The notes under the pieces: model-generated
What the model was told of the DNA's origin: nothing
The model's input: only the letters and a program-made list of their open reading frames with translations
Databases searched by the model: none
Shown: positions 1 to 8,872 of the stretch, piece by piece
How the letters are laid out: the number at the start of each line of letters is the position of its first letter
Numbering within the stretch: the first letter of the stretch is position 1
Source of the DNA: Kitasatospora sp. NBC_01287
GTDB lineage: Bacteria > Actinomycetota > Actinomycetes > Streptomycetales > Streptomycetaceae
Direction: 5' to 3'
Assembly (NCBI RefSeq): GCF_026340565.1
Contig: NZ_JAPEPB010000001.1
Span: 4,006,501 to 4,070,500 of the forward strand
DNA length: 64,000 nt
Made by a program: the position numbers and the translations under genes

Positions 1-900
1 GCTCGGCGGCACCCGGTACGGGGTCACCAGGCCGAGCCGGGTGCCGGCCCGCGCGAGCTCCAGCGCATGGCCCGGGTTGCCCGCCGCGACCCGCTGGACG
101 TCGCGGAGCAGCACCGCCGGCAGCGGGCCGCCGAGGTCGCGGGCCAGCAGGTCGGCGACGGCGGTCGGTGCCAGCGCGGCCAGTCGCACCTCGACCGTCG
201 ACGGCGGGCAGACCTCCCACCAGCGGACCGCCCCGTCCCCGCCCGGCCCGTCCTGAGCGTCCGCCTTCTCGACACCCCCGCCGTCGGCCGCGGGGCCACC
301 GGCCGTAGGACCCGCCCCGCCCCGCGCACCCGCCCCCGCACCGTCCCGCACGGTCGCGAGCACCCGCACCCCCGCCTGTGCCCCACCCGCCCGGCGCAGC
401 GCGAAGCCCAGCGCCCGCGCGCTCGGCACGTCCAGCCACTGCAGGTCGTCGAGCACCAGCAGCAGGCCACCGCCCTCGGCCGGCGCGGCCGCCAGCCGCA
501 GCAGTTCCACCAGGCCGCGCCCGAGCGCCAGCCGGTCCACCGCGGCGCCGGGGCAGGGCCGGGGCAGGGCCGCCGCCGGCGCGGCACCCGCCGACTGCGG
601 CAGCGCGTCGAGCAGCGCCGCCGGGCGACCGCCCGGCAGGCCGGCGAGCAGGTCGCCGAGGCCGACGTAGGGCAGCGCGCGCTCCGGCACGGCGGGTGCG
701 CAGCGCAGCACGACGGCACCGCACCGGGCGGCCTCGGCGGCGAGCGCGTCGGCGAGGGCGGTGCGCCCGATGCCGGCGGGCCCGGTCAGCAGGGCCGCTC
801 CGCCGGTGCGCAACGCGGCTCGGGCGGCGCGCAGTTCGTCCTCGCGTCCGATCGGGGCCGCCTCGTCCCGGGCCCCGCCCCGGCCCCCGCCCGCGCCCAT
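1..900 (-). CDS. LuxR-type AAA ATPase regulator, 3' end outside window
   Basis: This is the N-terminal 300 codons of a large ATP-binding transcriptional regulator (LAL/STAND-like), still open at the window edge. A P-loop lies at residues 40-47 (GPAGIGRT) and a Walker B stretch (LLLVLDDLQWLD) at about 146-157, the arrangement expected before a C-terminal LuxR helix-turn-helix that would lie outside. The P-loop lysine is replaced by arginine, which could weaken ATP hydrolysis. I start at the ATG at 900 because GGGAGGT precedes it by about 9 nt. An in-frame ATG at 957 would add 19 residues but has no good ribosome site. Target genes cannot be inferred. The family call is fairly sure; the missing C-terminus leaves the DNA-binding part unproven. 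Confidence 0.75.
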   Translation of the reverse strand, partial: MGAGGGRGGARDEAAPIGREDELRAARAALRTGGAALLTGPAGIGRTALADALAAEAARCGAVVLRCAPAVPERALPYVGLGDLLAGLPGGRPAALLDALPQSAGAAPAAALPRPCPGAAVDRLALGRGLVELLRLAAAPAEGGGLLLVLDDLQWLDVPSARALGFALRRAGGAQAGVRVLATVRDGAGAGARGGAGPTAGGPAADGGGVEKADAQDGPGGDGAVRWWEVCPPSTVEVRLAALAPTAVADLLARDLGGPLPAVLLRDVQRVAAGNPGHALELARAGTRLGLVTPYRVPPS

Positions 901-1169
901 CTGCCGCGCCACCTCCCAGTCGCCTGCCGCCGGTCCGCGACCGCCGCCCGGGGCCATGTCAGCATGGACCTGACACCTGATCGGCCGACCACGTCCCCGG
1001 CGAAGGTCCATCTCAACCCCCGCCAGACGCCCCGTCAATAAGGGCAACCGGGCAAGCGTTCAGCCGAAACCCGGAGTTCACCGCCGTTGACCTGGTGCTG
1101 ATCCGGCGCAAAGAGGCCGCCGCGCGCGAGGAAGACCACCGGTGCGAGGAGGCCACCGGGCAGGCCTGC

Positions 1170-1197
1170 GCCCGGGCCTCGCGAACGGGGCCCGGGC
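1170..1197 (-). terminator. Hairpin terminator of the HrdD-like gene
   Basis: A 9-bp GC-only inverted repeat (GCCCGGGCC / GGCCCGGGC) with a 10-nt loop lies 34 nt past the sigma-factor stop. There is no U-tract, as is usual for high-GC actinomycete terminators. The rest of 901-1230 holds only the leader of the upstream ATPase gene. Confidence 0.55.
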
Positions 1198-1230
1198 GGC
1201 TGCGGCGGTGCGGTCGCGGCCAGTGCCGCG

Positions 1231-2217
1231 TCAGGCGGCCTCGAAGCCCGCGTGCCCGGCGATCTTCTTCAGCTCCGCCAGGGCGTGCTTCTCGATCTGG
1301 CGGATCCGCTCGCGGGTCAGGCCGTGCTGCTTGCCCACCTCGGTGAGGGTGCGCTCGCGGCCGTCCTCCATGCCGTAGCGGGAGCGGATGATCGAGGCGG
1401 TGCGGTCGTCCAGGCGGCCGATCAGGTCGTCCAGTTCCTCGCGGCGGAGCATGACCAGCACGGCGTCCTCCGGGGAGACCGCGCCGGTGTCCTCGACCAG
1501 GTCGCCGAACTGGGTCTCGCCCTCGTCGTCCACCGCCATGTTGAGGCTGACCGGGTCGCGCGCCCAGTCGAGCACGTCCTTGATCCGGGCCTCCGTGGTG
1601 TCCAACTCGGCGGCGATCTCGGCCGGCTCGGCCTCGCGACCCAGCTCCTTGGACTTCTCCCGCTGGACCCGGCGGATCCGGCCCAGCTCCTCGACCAGGT
1701 GGACGGGCAGCCGGATGGTGCGGGACTGATCGGCGATCGAGCGGGTGATCGCCTGGCGGATCCACCAGGTCGCGTAGGTGGAGAACTTGAAGCCCTTGGC
1801 GTAGTCGAACTTCTCGACCGCGCGGACCAGGCCCGCGTTGCCCTCCTGGATAAGGTCGAGCAACGGCAGCCCGCTGCGCGGGTAGCGACGGGCGACGGCG
1901 ACCACCAGGCGCAGGTTGGAGCGGATGAAGACGTCCTTCGCCCGCTCGGCGTCGGCGGCTATCGCCTCCAACTCCTCGCGGGTCGTACCCTCGGGAAGTG
2001 CGGCACCGTTGCCGTCCACATCCTCCAGCAGGTGCTGGGCGTAGACGCCGGCTTCGATGCGCAGCGACAGTTCGACCTCCTCGGCGGCATCGAGGAGGGG
2101 CGTCCTGGCGATCTCGTCGAGGTACATACCGACCAGGTCGCGGTCGGCCTCGAAATTGGTCGGGCGGGCCGTACGAGTCCGGTCGGCCCTGTCGCGAACG
2201 ACGGCACGGGTGGCCAT
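1231..2217 (-). CDS. hrdD: RNA polymerase sigma factor, group 2, HrdD-like
   Basis: A 328-residue sigma-70 factor without the long N-terminal region 1.1 of principal sigma factors. Region 1.2 (DLVGMYLDEIARTPLL) is near residue 28. Region 2 follows, with RSNLRLVVAVARRYP and the FSTYATWWIRQAI core, and region 4 carries the LTRERIRQIEKHAL helix-turn-helix near the C-terminus. Length and N-terminal sequence (MATRAV) fit Streptomyces HrdD, a non-essential paralogue of HrdB. The start at 2217 has AAGGGAG 5-6 nt upstream; an in-frame GTG/ATG extension to 2280 lacks this. The promoter upstream matches SigR consensus, in line with the known SigR control of hrdD in S. coelicolor. Assignment to HrdD rather than HrdC or another group 2 factor is from recalled similarity. 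Confidence 0.85.
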   Translation of the reverse strand: MATRAVVRDRADRTRTARPTNFEADRDLVGMYLDEIARTPLLDAAEEVELSLRIEAGVYAQHLLEDVDGNGAALPEGTTREELEAIAADAERAKDVFIRSNLRLVVAVARRYPRSGLPLLDLIQEGNAGLVRAVEKFDYAKGFKFSTYATWWIRQAITRSIADQSRTIRLPVHLVEELGRIRRVQREKSKELGREAEPAEIAAELDTTEARIKDVLDWARDPVSLNMAVDDEGETQFGDLVEDTGAVSPEDAVLVMLRREELDDLIGRLDDRTASIIRSRYGMEDGRERTLTEVGKQHGLTRERIRQIEKHALAELKKIAGHAGFEAA

Positions 2218-2326
2218 GCTTGCTCCCTTGCTGGTGAATGCCCGGGTCTGGCTGCAGGACTTCCTTGGGGGCGACGACACGCCTGCTCACTGTGCGGGAC
2301 CCCGGGGGCCTCGCACGTAACAATCC

Positions 2327-2353
2327 AACGAGCAGAATCCGGACAACATTCCC
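2327..2353 (-). promoter_or_regulatory. SigR-type promoter upstream of hrdD
   Basis: On the minus strand GGGAAT (2353-2348) is followed after exactly 18 nt by GTT (2329-2327). This is the consensus of the thiol-stress ECF factor SigR (GGGAAT-N18-GTT). It would start transcription near 2320, giving a leader of about 100 nt. Known hrdD genes are SigR targets. Confidence 0.65.
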
Positions 2354-2580
2354 AAGTCGCTCAGATTCTTCGGACGATGCAGTATCCTGCGCGCCCGGCC
2401 TCGGAATTCGCACCCGGTGCGACCGCTCGGTCACACCGGGTGGATCGGGCTGCCTACGGGGACCACTCGGCAAACGCCCCAGGGCCCGCGAACGATCCCC
2501 GCACCAGGTCCGCACAAAAGATGCCAAATCGCGATGCGCCTCCCATCGGATCGCCGCCTCGCGCTGGGAAGGTGTCAGCC

Positions 2581-3408
2581 ATGCACCTGACCAGTGGCCT
2601 CGACCGCCGCACCCCGACCTCGCGGCGCACCCTGCGCGCCCGACTGCCGCGCTACGCGGCGATCGCCATGGGCGCGCTCGCGCTCTTCGGGGTGCTGCTC
2701 GCCCTGGTCGAGGGCGGCTGGGGCCCACTGGCCCGGCTCGACCACGGCTGGGCCGCGGCGCTGCACGGCTACGCCCGGCAGCACACCGCGTGGACCGCCT
2801 CGCTGGAGACCACCACGACGCTCGGCTGCCCCCTGGTGATGCGCACCCTGCTCGGGCTCGCCGCCGCCTGGCTCTGGGCCATCGGCGCCCGCACCCTGGC
2901 CGGCTGGACCGCCGCCCAGGCACTGGTGGGCTGGGGAGCCGCCTGGGCCGCCAAGTCACTGGCGGACCGGGCCAGACCGAGCTGGCCCGACCCGGTCGCA
3001 CACGCCGCCGGCGCCGCGTTCCCCTCCGGGCACGCGATGGCCTCGGCGATCACGGCGGCCACGCTGGTCGCCCTGATCTGGCCGCGGGCCGACCGCGCCG
3101 TGCGGATCACCTGCTGCGCGCTGGGCGCACTGGGCACCGCGGTGGTCGGCTTCACCCGGGTCGGACTCGGGGTGCACTGGCCGAGCGACGTGCTGGGCGG
3201 CTGGTTCCTCGCGGGCGCGGTGGTCGGCGGGACCACGGTGGCGGTGGAGCTGTGGCGGCCCGGCGCGCTCTCCCGCGATGTGCGGCGGGTGGACTGGCGG
3301 ACCAGGCCCCGGGTGCAGAGCGTGCTGGCCGCGGCGGTGCCGTTCCCCGAGCTGGCGCCCGGCACGTTCGAGGTGGAGTTCGACACCCGCGGGCCTGACG
3401 GTTCGTGA
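2581..3408 (+). CDS. PAP2-family membrane phosphatase
   Basis: A 275-residue membrane protein with the three phosphatase signatures of the PAP2/phosphatidic acid phosphatase family: KSLADRARP (K-x6-RP), FPSGHAMAS (PSGH) and TRVGLGVHWPSD (R-x5-H-x3-D). Hydrophobic segments before, between and after them are consistent with about five or six membrane helices and an extracytoplasmic active site. Likely substrates are phosphatidate, diacylglycerol pyrophosphate or undecaprenyl pyrophosphate; the sequence does not decide between them. The start at 2581 has GGGAAGGTG 7 nt upstream. It is transcribed divergently from hrdD, so both promoters lie in 2218-2580. The long open frame running upstream of 2581 is antisense to hrdD and is not coding. 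Confidence 0.88.
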   Translation: MHLTSGLDRRTPTSRRTLRARLPRYAAIAMGALALFGVLLALVEGGWGPLARLDHGWAAALHGYARQHTAWTASLETTTTLGCPLVMRTLLGLAAAWLWAIGARTLAGWTAAQALVGWGAAWAAKSLADRARPSWPDPVAHAAGAAFPSGHAMASAITAATLVALIWPRADRAVRITCCALGALGTAVVGFTRVGLGVHWPSDVLGGWFLAGAVVGGTTVAVELWRPGALSRDVRRVDWRTRPRVQSVLAAAVPFPELAPGTFEVEFDTRGPDGS

Positions 3409-3819
3409 GATACCTCACACGAGTGATCCGCCGACCATCGGGGAGGTAACCGGGCAGGGCGGTCCGAGTCCGCCCAGGGCGGGTCCAGCCATGACAAAGA
3501 GGTATCAACTCGGGCAAAAAGTCCGGAAAATGGATCACCGCCAGGCCCTTCGAACGCCCTGGAAACGGCCGGTTCGCGTGCCGGAGAGATCCACCACATG
3601 ACACCGGACTCCCCAGTAAGTGCCCGGGTAGGGCAGACTGCTTCGGCTGGGCATACCCATGTCCAGTTCGGGGGAACCGAGCACGACAGCGCGGCGGCGG
3701 CCGGTCGTCCGGAACTCGCGCCCATGCGTCAGCTCCGTACACCGACCAGCAGCAACCGCGCTCGCACTGCGGCCGACCCCGCAGCAGCACCTGCCCACGA
3801 ACCGAGCGACGGGGGTCCG
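3409..3819. other. Intergenic region before murJ
   Basis: No gene is supported here. The frame of murJ stays open back to an ATG at 3598 with a fair ribosome site (GGAGAG), but codons between 3598 and 3819 have many A/T third positions, unlike the gene body. I read this as leader or promoter DNA. Confidence 0.5.
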
Positions 3820-6162
3820 ATGACCACGCACACGGCGGGCGAGCCGTACGGTTCGTACGGCCCGCCGGAGTCGTACGGGTCGGCACAGCCGTACCCGGCG
3901 GCGCCGACGCAGGGTCAGCCGGATCCGGAGCAGCAGTACGGCGCACAGGCGGCGGTGCCGCAGCAGGGCTACGGCCAGCCGGAGGGCTACCCGCAGGGCT
4001 ACCCGTACCAGCAGCAGTCGCCCGGCTACGCGGAGCACCAGGGCTACGGCGAGCAGCAGGGTTTCGGCGAGCAGCCCGGCTACGGACAGCCGCAGGGATA
4101 CGGACAGGCGTACCAGGAGAACCCCTACCAGCAGCAGTCCGGCTACGGTCAGCAGTCCCCCGGCTACGGCGAGCAGCAGCAGCAGGGCTACGGTCAGCAG
4201 CAGGGCTACCCCCAGGACCCGCAGCAGCCCGCCGCCGAGCAGTACTACGCCGGGCACTACCGCAGCGAGCCGGAGCCGTACGCGGTCTCCGAGCCGTACA
4301 CGCTGCCGCCCGACTACGGCATGCCGCAGCTCTTCGGCGACCCGCCGACCATGTCCCTGTCGCTGCGCGCGATCGAGTCCTACGCCCCGCCGGCCCCCGG
4401 GCAGCTGCCTCAGCAGCGCGAGTCCGCCGACGGGCAGCCGGAGTCGGCGCAGTCCGAGGAGGCGGCGGCCGGGCGCAACGGGCTGATCATGGCGATCGGC
4501 ACGCTGGCCTCGCGCGGGCTGGGCTTCGTGCGCAGCGCGATGCTCGCCTACGCGCTCGGCATCAAGGACGTGGCGGCGACCTTCAACATCGCCAACACGC
4601 TGCCGAACATCGTCTTCACCATGCTCATCGGCGGCGCGCTCAGCTCGGTCTTCGTGCCCGAACTGGTGAAGGCGCAGCGGACCCACAAGGACGGCGGCGT
4701 CGCGTACACCGACCGGCTGCTCACGCTGTGCACGGTGGCGCTGGTGGCCCTGACGGCGGTGGCGGTCTTCGCCGCTCCGCTCCTGGTCAGCGTCTACGCG
4801 CCGCACTGGCACGGCGTGCAGCGCGACCTGACCATCGCGCTCGCCCGGTACTGCCTGCCCGAGATCCTCTTCTACGGCCTCTTCACCCTGCTCGGCCAGG
4901 TGCTCAACGCCCGCGGCAAGTTCGCCGCGATGATGTGGGCGCCCGCGCTGAACAACATCGTGGCGATCGCGGTCTTCGGGCTCTACGCCGTGATCGGCGG
5001 CCAGGCGGCATCGGTCGGCAAGGTGACCTCTGGGCAGACGGCGATCCTGGGCATCGGCACCACGCTCGGCGTGGTGGTGCAGGCCCTGGGCATGCTGCCC
5101 TCGCTCCGGGCGGCCAAGTTCCGCTGGACCCCGCGCTTCGACTGGCGCGGCGCCGGCCTGAGCCAGCCGCTGCGGGCGGCGAGCTGGGCACTGCTGCTCG
5201 TGGTGGTCACCCAGGTGGCGTTCACCGCGCTGACCGCGCTGACCACCAGCATCGACTCCGGCGCCAGCAACGCGGCGTACAGCAACGCCTACGCGCTCTT
5301 CGTCGTCCCGCAGGGCGTCATCACCATCTCCCTGGTGACCGCGATCCTGCCGCAGATGGCCCGGGCGGCGGACGAGGGCAACCTGCCGAAGATCGGTGCG
5401 GACCTGTCCCGGGTGCTGCGGAACTCCGCTGCGATGATCATTCCGATCACCATGCTCTTCGTCGCGTTCGCCGGCCAGATCTCCGGTCTCGCCTACGGCT
5501 ACGGAGCCGGCACCCAGGGCATCTCGCTGATCAGCTACTCGCTGCTGGCCTTCGCGATCGGCATCCCGTTCTTCTGCGCCCAGTACGCGCTGGCCCGCGG
5601 CTTCTACGCGATGAGCGACGCGCGGACCCCGTTCTGGCTGACCGTGGTCTCCTCCGGCACCAACGTGCTGCTCTCCTACCTGGCCTTCCTGCTGCTCAGC
5701 CCGCACTGGAAGGTCGTCGGCATGGCGGGCGCGCAGACGGCGGCCTGCGTGATCAGCATGACGATCACCGGCCGGGCGCTGGCCAAGCGCCTGCAGTCGC
5801 TGCCGCCCGCGCCCGAGGACCCCGAGGCGCGCGCCCGGGTGGTGCGGGCCTCGCTGACCAACCGCACCGGCAGCGGCCTGGACGGGCGCCGGGTCTTCGG
5901 GCTGCACCTGGGGCTGGTGCTCGCCTGCCTGCCGGGAGCGCTGATCGGCCACTTCCTGGCCGCCGGGGTCGGGAGCATGCTCGGCGGCGGGTTCTTCGGC
6001 AACGCGTTGGGCCTCGGTGTCGGCTCGGTGGCCGTGCTCGGCTCGCTCTTCGTGCTGGCCAAGCCGCTCGGCGCCGCCGCGGCCGTCGCGCCGCTGGCCC
6101 GCAAGCTGCGGCTGCCCTATCCCCAGGCCCCCGAGCCGAGCGGTCGGCGGCGCCGTCGCTAG
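3820..6162 (+). CDS. murJ: MurJ/MviN lipid II flippase
   Basis: A 780-residue MurJ-type flippase that would move lipid II across the membrane for peptidoglycan synthesis. The first 220 or so residues are a soluble, low-complexity tail of Gly-Tyr-Gln-Gln-type repeats. The membrane core begins near GRNGLIMAIGTLASRGLG, typical of MviN, and continues through about 14 helices (motifs include FARGFY-like ARGFYAMSD and the PLRAASWALL segment). It ends in a basic tail (GRRRRR). I chose 3820 because GC bias at third positions starts there; the alternative 3598 gives 854 residues. A cytoplasmic Tyr/Gln-rich tail on MurJ is seen in actinobacteria, but its role is not settled. Confidence 0.88.
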   Translation: MTTHTAGEPYGSYGPPESYGSAQPYPAAPTQGQPDPEQQYGAQAAVPQQGYGQPEGYPQGYPYQQQSPGYAEHQGYGEQQGFGEQPGYGQPQGYGQAYQENPYQQQSGYGQQSPGYGEQQQQGYGQQQGYPQDPQQPAAEQYYAGHYRSEPEPYAVSEPYTLPPDYGMPQLFGDPPTMSLSLRAIESYAPPAPGQLPQQRESADGQPESAQSEEAAAGRNGLIMAIGTLASRGLGFVRSAMLAYALGIKDVAATFNIANTLPNIVFTMLIGGALSSVFVPELVKAQRTHKDGGVAYTDRLLTLCTVALVALTAVAVFAAPLLVSVYAPHWHGVQRDLTIALARYCLPEILFYGLFTLLGQVLNARGKFAAMMWAPALNNIVAIAVFGLYAVIGGQAASVGKVTSGQTAILGIGTTLGVVVQALGMLPSLRAAKFRWTPRFDWRGAGLSQPLRAASWALLLVVVTQVAFTALTALTTSIDSGASNAAYSNAYALFVVPQGVITISLVTAILPQMARAADEGNLPKIGADLSRVLRNSAAMIIPITMLFVAFAGQISGLAYGYGAGTQGISLISYSLLAFAIGIPFFCAQYALARGFYAMSDARTPFWLTVVSSGTNVLLSYLAFLLLSPHWKVVGMAGAQTAACVISMTITGRALAKRLQSLPPAPEDPEARARVVRASLTNRTGSGLDGRRVFGLHLGLVLACLPGALIGHFLAAGVGSMLGGGFFGNALGLGVGSVAVLGSLFVLAKPLGAAAAVAPLARKLRLPYPQAPEPSGRRRRR

Positions 6163-6173
6163 CCTGGGCGGAC

Positions 6174-7067
6174 ATGACCTCCAGCCAACCCTCCCAGCCC
6201 TCCCAGCCCTCCCAGCCTTTCCCACTGCCCGCCCGACCGCTGCGCGTCGCCGCCGCCCAGGCACCGGTGGTCCGCGGTGACGTCGAGGCCAACGTGGCCC
6301 GGGTCGCCGCGCTGATCGAGCGGGCCGGCGCCGACCGGGTCCGCCTGGTGGTGTTCGCCGAGAAGTTCCTCACCGGCTACGAGCCGGAGCTGATCGCGAG
6401 CGACCCGACCCGCTACACGGTGACGGTGGACGACCCGCGGCTGGCCCCGATCGCCGCCGCCTGCCGGGCGGCCGGCACCGCCGCCGTGGTCGGCGCGGCC
6501 GGCCGGGACGCGGCGGGGGTGCTGCGGATCTCCGCGCTGGTCTTCGGGCCGGACGGCGCGGTGGCCGCGCGCTACGACAAGCAGCACCAGTTCGGGGCCG
6601 AGCGCGCTGTCTTCGCGGCCGGCGCCGCCGGGTGCACCGTGGAGCTGGACGGCTGGCGGCTGGGTCTGGGCATCTGCTACGACTCCGGGTTCCCCGAGCA
6701 CGCCAGGGCCGCCGTGCTGGACGGCTGCCACGCCTACCTGGTCGGCGCGCTCTTCAGCAAGGGCGGTGGGAAGCAGCAGATCGACACCTGGTTCCCGGCC
6801 CGGGCGATCGACAACACGAGCTACGCGCTGCTGGCCAACCACATCGGGCGCACCGGCGGCCTGGACAGCTGCGGCCACAGCGCCGTCTGGGGCCCGGACG
6901 GGCGGCTGCTCACCGCGCTGGGCGAGGCCGAGACCGGGCTCGCCGTGGTCGAGCTGGACCCGGAGCGGCTGCGCGAGGTGCGGGCCGACCTGCGGATGCT
7001 GAGCGAGATCAAGGAGCGGGACGCGGGCTCGGCGACGGGCCCGCGCGCCCTGGTGCCGCTGGGCTGA
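6174..7067 (+). CDS. Carbon-nitrogen hydrolase (nitrilase superfamily)
   Basis: A 297-residue cytoplasmic amidase-type enzyme hydrolysing a C-N bond in an unknown substrate. The Glu-Lys-Cys triad is visible: E63 in FAEKFLTGYE, K136 in YDKQHQFGAE and C168 in GICYDSGFPEH, with normal spacing. Length fits the family. The N-terminus contains a short Ser-Gln-Pro repeat encoded by a CCTCCCAGC tandem, so its length may vary between strains. It starts 11 nt after the murJ stop with only a weak ribosome site (GGGCGG), suggesting co-transcription. A PucR regulator convergent on its 3' end hints at nitrogen metabolism, but that is inference. Confidence 0.88.
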   Translation: MTSSQPSQPSQPSQPFPLPARPLRVAAAQAPVVRGDVEANVARVAALIERAGADRVRLVVFAEKFLTGYEPELIASDPTRYTVTVDDPRLAPIAAACRAAGTAAVVGAAGRDAAGVLRISALVFGPDGAVAARYDKQHQFGAERAVFAAGAAGCTVELDGWRLGLGICYDSGFPEHARAAVLDGCHAYLVGALFSKGGGKQQIDTWFPARAIDNTSYALLANHIGRTGGLDSCGHSAVWGPDGRLLTALGEAETGLAVVELDPERLREVRADLRMLSEIKERDAGSATGPRALVPLG

Positions 7068-7104
7068 GCGCGCCGCGCCGACCGGCACGCCGCTCCTGGG
7101 CCCG

Positions 7105-8688
7105 TCACCGCTCGCGCGGCGGCCCGCAGAGCAGGGCCGCGCGCAGGTCCAGGCGGTCGTCCAGCCGCCCCAGGTCGCGGTCGGTCAGCTCCTCGATCCG
7201 GCGGACCCGGTAGTGGACGGTGTTCACGTGGACGTGCAGCGCCTCGGCCGAGCGGGCCCAGGAGCAGTCGTGGTCGAGGAAGGTGACCAGGGTCGCCAGC
7301 AGCGCGCCGCCGGTGTGGCGGTCGTGCTCGGTGAGCGGGTCGAGCAGGCGGCGGCGGAAGGCGTCGGCGACCTCCGCCGGGATGCCCCGGACCAGGGCGG
7401 CCAGCGAGTCCAGCTCGGCACTGGCCCCCACCGAGCAGCCGCGCGGGCGGTCGGCGGCGGCCGCGTCCAGCGCGTAGCGGGCCTGCCGCAGGCCGGCGGC
7501 CAGCTCGGCCGCCGGCCGCGCGGCACGGGGGCCGACGCCGACCCGCAGCAGGTGCCGGTCGGGCAGCCGGGACTGCAGCCGGGGCCACACCTCGCGCAGG
7601 CCGGCGGCCAGCCGCACCGGGTCCTGGTCCGCCACCACGGCGACCACCCGGCCCCGCTCGTCCGCGCCGACCGCGAAGGCGGCCCCGGCGGCCAGCGCGC
7701 AGCGCAGCGCCTCGGCCAGCGCGTCCGCCGCCCACGGGGCGTCCAGTCCGTCGATCCGGGCGGCGAGCGGGATCAGCGGGAGCTCGGCGGGCAGCCCGCA
7801 GGAGGCCAGCGCCTCGCCGAGCTCGGCGGGGTGCACCGGCGCCGCGCCGGTCAGCAGGCCGGCCAGCCGCCCGGCCGCCCTGCGCCGCTCGGCGGCCTCG
7901 CCCCGGCTGCGGGTCCAGAGGGTGGCCAGCACGTCCGCCAGCCCGTGCAGCACCGCGGCCTGGCCGGGGCCGGCCGCGTGCGGGTAGAGGTACCAGCCGT
8001 CGAACGGGCTGTCGCCGCCCTCGCCGATGGTGAGCGCGGCGCCGCCGCCCTCGCCCGCCGCGCCCACCGCGCCCGGTGGCACCGGCAGGGCGAGCCGGAC
8101 CGTCTCCGGGTCCGGGTCGGGGGCGCCGGCCGAGCTGGCGATGGTGCGGCCGGCGGCGGTGACCAGCGAGCAGGGACCGCAGCCGAGCCGGGAGACCGCG
8201 CCGTCCAGCACCTCGGCCGCCGGGGCGCCCGCGTACATCAGCTCGACCAGCTCGCGCCGGGCGCCGTCCGGCACCGCCGCCGCACCGGCGGACTGGGCCC
8301 GCAGGTCGCCCCACAGCCGCAGGTAGACCCGGTCGGTCACGGCCCGGAAGCTGGTGCCGGCCGGCACCGAGAGCAGCGGGATCCCGTGCACCCGGCAGGC
8401 CTCGACCAGGCCGTCGGGCACCTCGCCGTGCGTCCCCTCCCCCGCCAGCAGCGCGGCCACCCCGGCGCTGCGCAGCGAGGTGGCGAAGCGCAGCGCCTGC
8501 GCGGCGGGGTGGCCGGGCTGCCACCAGACCAGCCCGGAGAGCACCAGCTCACCGGGCTGCAGGTAGCGGGCCGGGTCCTGCAGGTCGGTGGAGGTGACCC
8601 CGGTGACCTGGCGCTCCAGCAGCTCCGGCGGGCCCCAGGCCAGCCGCAGCCGCAGGTCCGCCACCTTCAGGAGATCAGAGACGATCAC
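7105..8688 (-). CDS. PucR-family transcriptional regulator
   Basis: A 527-residue regulator with the PucR architecture: an N-terminal purine-catabolism-regulator domain (about residues 8-130, beginning VSDLLKVADLRLRLAWG), a long middle sensor or GGDEF-like region, and a C-terminal PucR helix-turn-helix. The last contains the typical HVHVNTVHYRVRRIEELT near residues 490-507. Such proteins control purine, GABA or amide use in response to a metabolite. It lies downstream of, and co-directional with, the PcaB-like lyase (184-nt gap) and is convergent with the C-N hydrolase. Either neighbour could be a target. No operator can be named. Confidence 0.88.
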   Translation of the reverse strand: MIVSDLLKVADLRLRLAWGPPELLERQVTGVTSTDLQDPARYLQPGELVLSGLVWWQPGHPAAQALRFATSLRSAGVAALLAGEGTHGEVPDGLVEACRVHGIPLLSVPAGTSFRAVTDRVYLRLWGDLRAQSAGAAAVPDGARRELVELMYAGAPAAEVLDGAVSRLGCGPCSLVTAAGRTIASSAGAPDPDPETVRLALPVPPGAVGAAGEGGGAALTIGEGGDSPFDGWYLYPHAAGPGQAAVLHGLADVLATLWTRSRGEAAERRRAAGRLAGLLTGAAPVHPAELGEALASCGLPAELPLIPLAARIDGLDAPWAADALAEALRCALAAGAAFAVGADERGRVVAVVADQDPVRLAAGLREVWPRLQSRLPDRHLLRVGVGPRAARPAAELAAGLRQARYALDAAAADRPRGCSVGASAELDSLAALVRGIPAEVADAFRRRLLDPLTEHDRHTGGALLATLVTFLDHDCSWARSAEALHVHVNTVHYRVRRIEELTDRDLGRLDDRLDLRAALLCGPPRER

Positions 8689-8872
8689 CGCGACACTCCT
8701 CGGTACCGAGCGCTCGGATGCGAGCGCCGCACCCGGCCGGCCCTCTTATCAGCCAGGGATTCAGGTGCCTATGCATGGTAAATGCCAAGGGGCGGGGTCA
8801 GTAGCCCCGCGGGTGATCATCCGGATGGCGGACAGCGGCCGGGCACGGCGGGCTGCCGGCCGGGGCAGCGGG

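Noticed and set aside
1252..2580. Long plus-strand open frame leading into the PAP2 gene
   Set aside because: It is antisense to the hrdD gene; the PAP2 protein begins at 2581 with its own ribosome site.
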